Source of the DNA: Paraescarpia echinospica
Lineage: Eukaryota > Annelida > Polychaeta > Sabellida > Siboglinidae
Direction: 5' to 3'
Assembly: GCA_020002185.1 (NCBI GenBank)
Contig: CM034537.1
Coordinates: forward strand, 5,584,465-5,648,464
DNA length: 64,000 bases
Shown: positions 54,401 to 64,000 of the stretch, piece by piece
Layout of the letters: every line of letters begins with the position of its first letter
Numbering within the stretch: position 1 is the stretch's first letter
Program-made: the position numbers and the translations under genes
The notes under the pieces: generated by a model
What the model was told of the DNA's origin: nothing
Seen by the model: only the letters and a program-made list of their open reading frames with translations
Databases searched by the model: none

Positions 54401-57400
54401 CCAGCACATCCACATTGTCCATGATCATCAAACGCACAGTGTAAACACCTCCTTAGAATCCAAAATCTTCAATGACACAGTGTCAACACAACCGCACTAT
54501 CCATGTTCATCAAATGTGTCATCAAAACCAATCTGCATGATCCTCAACCAGACAGGGTATTAACACATCCATAGTGTCCACGATAATCAACCACACGGAG
54601 TACCTACATAACCACAGTGTCCTTCGAGATTAACCACAGTGAGTACCTACACATCGAAGTGTGCTTGACCCTCAACTACACAGTTTTCATCACATCTGCC
54701 GTGTCCTTCATCAAAAATCATGCAGAATATCAATACATCCTTGATCCTCTATTCCACAGTTGCCAACACATCTGCAATGTTCTTGATGATCATTCGCACA
54801 GTATTCATAACATCTGTAGTGTTATTGATCATTAACCAGATATTGTGCTATGCATCCACAGTATCCACGATCATCAACCAGTCAGCGTACCAACACATTC
54901 ACAGTGTCACTGTTTCTCAACTACACAGTGTCAACACATCCAGTCTTCATAATCCTCAACGACACATAGTATCTACCAGTATATCCACAATGTCCACGAT
55001 CATCAACCAGGCAGAGTATCAACACATAAACGTTGTCCTTGATAATCAACTACACAGAGTAATAACACACTCACAGTGTCCTTGATCCTCAATTACACAG
55101 TTTCAACAAATACAGTCTCCATGATCCTCAACCAGACTGGTTATTAATACATCCATAATATCCATAATCCTCAAACATAGAGAATAGAAATACATATGTT
55201 GTATTCACAATATTAAACCATACAGAGTATCAATACATCTACATCCACCCTGTCCATGATCTCCAATCACACAGAGTATAAATACATCTGGAGTTTTTAC
55301 AATAATACACCACACCGAGTACCAACACGTACACAGAGTCCATGATCCTCAACCACAGTGACAACACATCCATAGTGTACACGATCCTCAGTCAACAGTG
55401 TCCAACACATCAACAGTATCCATGATCATCAAGTACACAGAGTGTACAACACATTTACGCTGTCCATGATCTTCAACCACGCAGAATATCAATACACCTG
55501 CAGTTTTCACAATACTAAACCAAGCAGAGTATCAAACACCTCAATAGAGTCTATGATTTTCAACCACACAGAGTATCAATACATCCACAGCATCCTTGAT
55601 CATCAACTTACAGTGTATGAACTCATCAACAATGTCCATGATCTTCAACCACACAAAGTATAAACAACTCCACAGTGTGCTTGTTCCTCAACCATACAAT
55701 GTCAGCGCATCCAATCTCTGCGATCCTCAACCACCACATCCACAATGTCAGAGTTCTTGAATATTAATTACACAGTGTCCAAACACATCCACAATGTCCA
55801 TGGGTTTCAACCACACATAGTACCTACACATCCTCAGTGTCTTTGATCATTAACCACGCAGAGTACCTACACATCGACAGTATCCTTGACCCTCAACCAC
55901 ACAGTTTACATCACATCTGCCGTGTCCTTAATCATCAACCACACGGAGAATCAACATATCCATAGTGTCTATAATCGTCAACCACATAGAGTATAAACAA
56001 ATCCACAGTGTGCTTTTTCCTCAACCATATAGTGTCAATACATCCAGTCACTATGATCCTCAGACATTCATCCACACATCCACAATATCCATGGTCATGA
56101 ACCACACAGAGTATATATATGTCCACAGCGCCTTTGGTCATTAACCACACAGTGTCATAGATTATGAAGCACACAGGGTATCAACACATCCACCGTATCC
56201 TTGATCTTCAACCATACAGTGTACTTCACTCCGCAATGACCATGATCATCAATCACACAATGTTCATCATATCCGCATTGTCCATGGTCATCAAACAGAC
56301 AGAGTTCCAATACATCCACAATGTCCTTGATCCTCAACTACACAGTGTCACCACTTCCAGTCTCCACGATCCTCAACCAGACAAAGTATTAACACATCCA
56401 TAGTTTTCTTCATCTTTAACCACACAGTGTCCAAAACATAAGCAGTGTCTTTGGTTATCAATTACACAGTGCAGATAACATCTGCTGTGTCCATGATCAT
56501 CAACCTGACACACTATCCCAACATCCACAGTTACCTTGATCCTCAATTACACAGCATCAAGACACCCACTCTCCGTTATCCTCAATCAGACAGAGTATTA
56601 ACTCATCCATAGTGTCTACGATCTTATACAACATAGTGTCCATACATCCACAGCATCCGCATCAACAACAGAGAATGGACACAGCAACACTGTCCATGAT
56701 CGTCAACCAATAAGAGTATCAACACATATGCAGGGTTCACAATACTTAACCACACAGAGTAACAACACATCCATAAAGTCTATGATGTTCGACCAAACAG
56801 AGTATATATATAAACACATCATCCTTGATCATCAAACACAGGGTATCAAGACATCAACTGTGTCCATCACCTTCAACGAAACGGAGTATCAATACATCTG
56901 CTGTGTTCACAATACTAAACCACACATAGTATCAACACATTGCCAATGCCCATGATCCTCGATCACACAGAGTATCAATACATCTACAGGGTTCACAATT
57001 CGAAACCACACAAAGTGTCAACACAACCAAAATGTACATGATCCTCAGTCAACAGTGTCAACACATCCACATTATCCATGAACATCAACCACACAGTGTC
57101 CAACACATTCACACTGTCCATGATCTTCAAACACACAGAACATCAATACATCTATAGTATTCACAATAGTAAACCACGCGGAGTATCAACACATCCATGG
57201 AGTCTATGATTTTCAACCTCACAGAGTATCAATACATCCACAGCATCCTTGATCATCAACTACAGAATATGAACCCATCAACAGTGTCCATGATCTTCAA
57301 CCACACAGAGTATAAACAACTCCACACTGTGCTTGTTCCTCAACTATACAATGTCAACACATACAATCTCTGCGAACCTCAACCAGCACATCCACAGTGT

Positions 57401-60134
57401 CCATGATCATGAACCACACAGTGTAAACACCTCCTTAGAATCCAAAATCTTCAATGACACAGTGTCAACACAACCGCACTCTCCATGTTCATCAACTGTG
57501 TCAACAAAACCAATCTGCATGATCCTCAACCAGACAGGGTATTAACACATCCATAGTGTGACCACGATAATCAACCACACGGAGTACCTACATAACCACA
57601 GTGTCCTTCGTGATTAACCACAGTGAGTACCTACACATCGAAGTGTCCTTGACCCTCAACTACACAGTTTTCATCACATCCGCCGTGTCCTTGATCATCA
57701 ATCACGCAGAATATCAATACATCCTTGATCCTCTATTCCACAGTTGCCAACATATCTGCAATGTTCTTGATCATCAATCGCACAGTATTCATAACATCCG
57801 CAGTGTTATTGATCATCAACCAGATATTGTGCTATGCATCCACATTATCCACGATCATCAACCAGTCAGCGTACCAACACATTCACAGTGTCACTGTTTC
57901 TCAACTACACAGTGTCAACACATCCAGTCTTCATAATCCTTAACGACACATAGTATCTATCAGTATATCCACAATGTCCAAGATCATCAACCAGGCAGAG
58001 TATCAACACATCACAATATTAAACCATACAGAGTATCAATACATCTACATCCACCCTGTCCATGATCTCCAATCACACAGAGTATAAATACATCTGAAGT
58101 TTTTACAATAATACACCACACAGAGTACCAACACGTACACAGAGTCCATGATCCTCAACCACAGTGACAACACATCCATAGTGTACATGATCCTCAGTCA
58201 ACAGTGTCCAACACATCCACAGTATCCATGATTATCAAGTACACAGAGTGTTCAACACATTTACACTGTCCATGGTCTTTAACCACACAGAATATCAATA
58301 CATCTGCAGTTTTCACAATACTAAACCACGCAGAGTATCAACACCTCAATAGAGTATGATTTTCAACCACACAGAGTATCAATACATCCACAGCATCCTT
58401 GATCATCAACTTACAGTGTATGAACTCATCAACAATGTCCATGATCTTCAACCACACAAAGTATAAACAACTCCACAGTGTGCTTGTTCCTCAACCATAC
58501 AATGTCAACACATCCAATCTCTGCGATCCTCAACCACCACATCCACAATGTCAGAGTCCTTGAATATTAATTACACAGTGTCCAAACACACCCACAATGT
58601 CCATGGGTTTCAACCACACAGAGTACCTACACATCCTCAGTGTCCTTGATCATTAACCACGCAGAGTATCTACACATCCACAGTGTCCCTGATCCTCAAC
58701 CACACAGTGTTCAACACATCCACAATGTCCATGGCCATCAACCACACAATGTTCACATCACATACGCCGTGTCATTCGCGATTACCCAAACTGAGTACCT
58801 ACACATCGACAGTATACTTGACCCTCAACCACACAGTTTACATCACATCTGCCGTGTCCTTAATCTTCAACCACACGGAGAATCAACAAATCCACAGTGT
58901 CCATAATCATCAACCACATAGAGTATAAACAAATCCACAGTGTGCTTTTTCCTCAACCATATAGTGTCAATACATCCAGTCACTATGATCCTCAGACATT
59001 CATCCACACATCCACAATATCCATGGTCATGAACCACACAGAGTATATACATGTCCACAGCGCCTTTGGTCATTAACCACACAGTGTCATAGATTATGAA
59101 GCACACAGGGTATCAACACATCCACCGTATCCTTGATCTTCAACCATACAGTGTACATCACTCCGCAATGACCTTGATCATCAATCACAATGTTCATCAT
59201 ATCCGCATTGTCCATGGTCATCAAACAGACAGAGTTCCAATACATCCACAATGTCCTTGATCCTCAACTACACAGTGTCACCACTTCCAGTCTCCACGAT
59301 CCTCAACCAGACGGAGTATTAACACATCCATAGTTTTCTTCATCTTCAACCACACAGTGTCCAAAACATAAGCAGTGTCTTTGGTTATCAATTACACAGT
59401 GCAGATAACATCTGCTTTGTCCATGATCATCAACCTGACACACTATCCCCACATCCACAGTTACCTTGATCCTCAATTACACAGCGTCAAGACACCCACT
59501 CTCTGTTATCCTCAATCAGACAGAGTATTAACTCATCCATAGTGTCTACGATCTTATACAACAGAGTGTCCATACATCCACAGCATTCGCATCAACAACA
59601 GAGAATGGACACAGCAACACTGTCCATGATCGTCAACCAATAAGAGTATCAACACATATGCAGGGTTCACAATACTTAACCACACAGAGTAACAACACAT
59701 CCATAAAGTCTATGATGTTCGACCAAACAGAGTATATATATAAACACATCATCCTTGATCATCAAACACAGGGTATCAAGACATCAACTGTGTCCATCAC
59801 CTTCAACGAAACGGAGTATCAATACATCTGCTGTGTTCACAATACTAAACCACACAGAGTATCAACACATTGCCAATGCCCATGATCCTCGATCACACAG
59901 AGTATCAATACATATACAGGGTTCACAATTCGAAACCACACAAAGTGTCAACACAACCAAAATGTACATGATCCTCAGTCAACAGTGTCAACACATCCAC
60001 ATTATCCATGAACATCAACCACACAGTGTCCAACACATTCACACTGTCCATGATCTTCAAACACAGAACATCAATACATCTATAGTATTCACAATAGTAA
60101 ACCACGCAGAGTATCAACACATCCATGGAGTCTA
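51451..60134. repeat. 43-bp minisatellite array in higher-order repeats of about 3 kb
   Basis: The unit is about 41-43 bp: GAGTATCAACACATCC, AC-A-GTGTCC, ATGATCCTCAACCACACA with many variants, about 200 units. Rare variants mark the long period: CACAGTGTGCTTTTTCC occurs at 52981, 56003 and 58936 (spacings 3022 and 2933). Other markers give 3610 and 2806, so blocks have gained or lost units. The last block is cut at 60134 by the duplication junction. Open frames of 60-140 codons occur throughout and are by-products of the repeat. Confidence 0.95.
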
Positions 60135-60545
60135 TTCGCCCTCCTGAAGATGTCTATGTCTGCTTATGGATGAGTCGATGTGGAAATATGGTACCTGTTA
60201 CCACAAGGTTGTTTAATCCATGAAGTCAATTAGTCTTTCTCTATTTTTTTTCACCAATTCCATGGCTTCCCATTATGTCTTCATAGCCCTCATTGTCTTC
60301 TCCCAACTTTGGCATTTAGGTCCCCCATTACTTTTAGCATGTCATATTAATGTACATTGCCCACAACTGACTGCAACTGTTCGTAGAACTGGTCTTTCTC
60401 CTCGTCACTTGTTTCATTTATTGGTGCATGTTTGTATGATTGATAGTTTCACAGGCAGGGCAGTAAATAGACTCTTACAAACACTATCAATATGGGCATA
60501 TATTACATTGCTCCAAGTGATGATCAGCACACATTTGTAACGATT
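60135..60545 (-). pseudogene. RTE-like endonuclease fragment (second copy)
   Basis: Copy of 38872-39280: KVMGDLNAKVG, RERLIDFM and NLVVTGTIFPHRL on the minus strand. It stops at the junction, so the SDH motif, linker and RT are absent. Confidence 0.85.
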
Positions 60546-60852
60546 TACACTCTGACGGTTCATATTGGTTAATTAGGTGACAACGTTTAGTTAGTTCAGC
60601 CAAAATATTCTAAAGTGTAGCATTGGTCTGGCAACATTCGGAAAAATTTTTAGTTGCATAGTGACTGCTCGTTGACTACATGTTGCTTTGAACTTAGCCA
60701 TATTAAATGGGGGGTCTATGTCAATAATGTTTAAATGGTACTGACATTACCCCAGCCATCATCCAGTGTCGCCCTAACCTGTTAACATTGCTCCAATTAC
60801 CCACCAACACTGTCCTAACACTGTTACCTATTCTATATTCCAAAGGGTGCGT

Positions 60853-63445
60853 GAACAAAAGCCCTTCCAGAAAAAAGCCCCTCGGGCATAAGCCCCTCCT
60901 GACATAAGCCCCTCAATTATATAATATATGTATACATTTATATATATTATGTATATATTCAAATGTAGGATAGTCACAGTAAAAAAAAAAAATTAGAATT
61001 CTTTGTTTTTACAATATATATAAATTTAGGTGAATAATTGCAAAATATTATACTTGTAGTGTACTCTTCGAATAAAATTATGCTGTAACTTTATTTCTTG
61101 TGACTTATTTTGTGGTAGATAATTATAAGTTTACAACTTCATATTTACTCCTTTTCAAACAATATATATTTTATTATCTCATTATGTACAATTTCTTTCA
61201 TATATTGTACGCATGACTTTATTTTGATTTATTATTTGTTTAGGTTTGTTTTGTTCAACTGCAGCTGTGAGCAAAGCAAATCTAGACAAATAAAAAATAA
61301 AAAAACATCACAGCTGCAGCATTACTTATGTCCCCCCGACGACCAAGTCAGTCAAGGGACTAAAATATGTTTTGTAATATGTTTGTTCCTGTGTCTTTAT
61401 TTCCGCCCACCATGTGTCTGCTTAGTTTTCACCATTCACCACCGAATGCATGGATAATACATTTTACATTAGTCCAGCAGTCAAACACCCTTTTGAAGGT
61501 GTACTGCGCATTAGGATTCACACAATGTGTTTTTTTGCATTTTTGTGATCTTCTAACCTTTTAGGTCAATAATCCGACTGATGTCACCCAGGCACCCTTG
61601 AGCGTTTTGGTATAAAACAAATTTATATGCAAATTAGTTATTGCCATTAAAATGTATACCACTTTTCTACATATCTTGAATTGTAACATTGAAACAAAAT
61701 GATGAGTACAAACGCATGTTTTCAGGATATCCGTACAAACACCCTCATCACCCCATCACAGCTAGACCTGTTGTAGAACTGCCAAGTGGTGCAATACGCG
61801 TGACTCCAAGGTAAAACAATGTCACCTTCAAATGATGAATTTTTGAAATTGTGCGCTTCTGCAAACATCTTAAAATTACAGTAATAATGATGATTACAGT
61901 GCATATCTAATTTCTTTGATTACAAAATAGCCACATATATATATATATTTAGAAAGATTCTTGCAATACCGCGAACGCATCAAGTTACAATGACTCTGTG
62001 CATGTACTTCATTTTATGGATACATAATATGCACTGTGATAGATCAATTTCTTCCAGTCAGAACGATATATAACTTGGAGTCAGTTGATGGAGTTTGCTT
62101 GGAGCGAAGATCAAACAGTGTCACCATGAAGTGATAAATATTTTGAATTGCACCATCCAGCAAATGTTATACAACATCAGAGGTGGATTATATTATGGCC
62201 ATGTCGTATACCACTGAATAGCCTACTGTCTCCCCGTAAATATGGGATACAATGGGGGCTGTCAAGTGGTGTAGTGTGTGTGTTAAGTGAAGGTCAAACA
62301 AGGTGATGTTTTGTTTGCTAAATATTTTTATAATGAGCATTTAAGTTTTTCCTTTTGTTTGTTATGGCCCAGTCACAACAGAAGGAATTTTATAAATTTG
62401 ATTTTTTTCAAATGTAATAGTGTTAATAAACAAAACAATAACATTATAAACATGTTCATAGTCAAGTTTAAAAACTGTTAAATGAATCACTCAATTTTGG
62501 ATGAAATTGTAATGTTTAAATAAATTATTTAAATTGCCAACACTAATCTTGTTAACATATGTGCAGGATGGTAGTTATCAATACTATTTAAATAAGCCAA
62601 GAGACTTCACAAATCACATACAATCAACTTAGGAAATAATTACATTTAATTGAACATTAATTTTACAAAATGTTCAAGCATTACCCATTTTACAGACATG
62701 TGTTTTTTAATGTCTATATATATTTAAACCCGGCTGATGCTTAAGGCAGAACTCTGAGCTCATTTGCTATATGAATTACACAAGACTTAATTGTTGGTGA
62801 AGGTCATCATTATGAACAGGAATTAAATCACATATCGATCGATGAGATATAGACAAACATACTCATCGAGGTAATATATAAACACATTGAATCTTCCTTT
62901 GTGTTGAAAAACAAAGACTATCATTGAACAAAACATTTATAGGCATCTTCGCCTCACATTGTATAATTACTATTTTAACGTATGCAAAAATAATCATTTA
63001 TGCCCTGCTGATGCTCAATGGCAGAACCCTGAGCTTGTTTGCTATACAAATTAAACGAGAGTGGATGTAGTTGATAAAGGTCATTTAATAATTGTACCAA
63101 CAGGAATTAAATCACATACACCAAATGATGAGATAAAACAAATCAAAAATAATACTTTCATTGAGTACTACACAAACAATTATTAAATGACAGTCAGATT
63201 AGCAAAGGTGGGGGCGGTCATTTCCCCCACCCGCCTCCAGCAGTAGGGGCCCTTCCAGTGTTATACTGCCTAATTGCATATATATTGATGTCACCTTTTT
63301 ATAGGTTAAAGCTTTTGTACACAAGGGTTTTTGACCGTTTTCTAGGATGGAGGGCTTTTACCTTATGACCAGCATCTCATCCCACAAGGTCTCTTGACGG
63401 GAGGGCTTTTGACAAAGAGGCTTTAGACTGGGAGGTCTTTTGACT
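60853..63445. mobile_element. AAGCCC-terminated element (second copy)
   Basis: Copy of 39590-42258 with both arrays of AAGCCC and GGGCTT motifs. The 75-bp deletion near 61385 lies inside it. Confidence 0.55.
62732..63240 (+). repeat. R repeats (second-copy pair)
   Basis: Copies of 41545-41705 and 41817-42050. The 15-bp boxes and the GGTGGGGG/CCCCCACC stem are preserved in the second of the pair. Confidence 0.75.
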
Positions 63446-63448
63446 ATC

Positions 63449-64000
63449 TCGATATATGCAGATGATCTACTTCATATAGCTCCTTCTGCCAAAGGACATC
63501 AAACAATACTTGACATATGTATGATAAATTAATGTTACATATATGGATGTGAACATAACATTCAATATAATGTCAATAAATCCCTGGTCACGTACTAGCT
63601 TTGACTCAAGAAATGCAATTTTTTTAGGGAAATGACCTTTGGAGAAAAGAAGTTAAAAAGCTTTGCCACCTTATGTAAATATCTTGGACATGTCATTTGT
63701 AACATTAGTCTTATCGGATAAGGCTGACATTCAAGCCAAAGTTAGACTTCTGTATGCTAAGAGTAACATGTGTCAAAGATTTTTCTTTTGCTTAACAGTG
63801 ATTCTATTTTAGTAATTCATAATATTTTTTATTTGCATGTGTGCTTTATCATAGAAAAGCAAATAGCAATTTGCCACAACTACAAAAATGCTCATCCTTC
63901 GGATGGTGCTTCATTCACACAGACACAAAAAGACAGTTGCCCTGAGAGTTTTTAAATTATGTTCATCTTAACGTAATTCACAATGCACGTTTCTTATAAC
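63449..64000 (+). pseudogene. LINE RT palm fragment (second copy, runs to the window edge)
   Basis: Copy of 42262-42813 with the same YADDLLHIAPSAKGHQ reading and the same breaks. Confidence 0.65.

Larger units (their letters stand above)
60135..64000 (+). repeat. Duplicated segment, second copy (continues beyond the window)
   Basis: This matches 38872-42813. The junction joins minisatellite (GAGTCTAT) to the middle of the RTE endonuclease (TTCGCCCTCC) with at most one shared base. Differences include the missing 75 bp near 61385 and scattered substitutions. Because the junction cuts both partners, this copy is the derived end of the duplication. Confidence 0.95.

Noticed and set aside
51591..60147. 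Many open frames of 60-141 codons with repeated HxxxVHDHQPHS-like text
   Set aside because: They are translations of a 43-bp tandem repeat whose length shifts frame each unit. They occur in several frames on both strands and break at random.

Overview
The window is strongly AT-rich eukaryotic DNA made almost entirely of repeats. The families seen are broken non-LTR retrotransposons (CR1/L2/Jockey-like and RTE-like), hAT-like and Tc1-like DNA transposon remnants, microsatellites and two satellite arrays. There are no bacterial operons, ribosome binding sites or phage genes. The mixture fits an invertebrate animal, perhaps a marine one such as a mollusc. That placement is inference; no host gene was recognised with confidence, and no tRNA, rRNA or CRISPR array was seen.

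Layout. 1-2425: satellite of about 140-bp units with a longer-range order. 2426-11480: a 9-kb palindrome with two nearly identical 4.5-kb arms around a 16-bp centre. The arms carry the 5' part of a LINE, which continues only on the right to about 14035. 14085-19170: a diverged copy of the inner arm, then a CR1-like LINE whose reverse transcriptase is open except for one frameshift, then smaller fragments. 19350-22060: a GC-richer stretch, a 153-bp MITE and non-coding DNA. 22064-29383 (minus): one two-ORF LINE split by a 3.2-kb inserted repeat. 30890-32352: a Tc1 remnant and a 603-bp hAT-like element. 33410-39280 (minus): an RTE-like LINE split by another LINE's ORF1 and by a second copy of the inserted repeat. 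39590-42260: an element with AAGCCC/GGGCTT termini. 44625-47841: a foldback element. 50255-51450: LINE ends. 51451-60134: a 43-bp minisatellite in higher-order repeats of about 3 kb. 60135-64000: a near-identical second copy of 38872-42813, implying a tandem duplication of about 21.3 kb that runs past the window end.

No genes here appear to work together. The interest lies in structure: a large palindrome, a large tandem duplication, two satellites with higher-order structure, and several small inverted duplications that look like template-switch scars. The palindrome and the tandem duplication could be real or assembly products, and raw long reads would decide.
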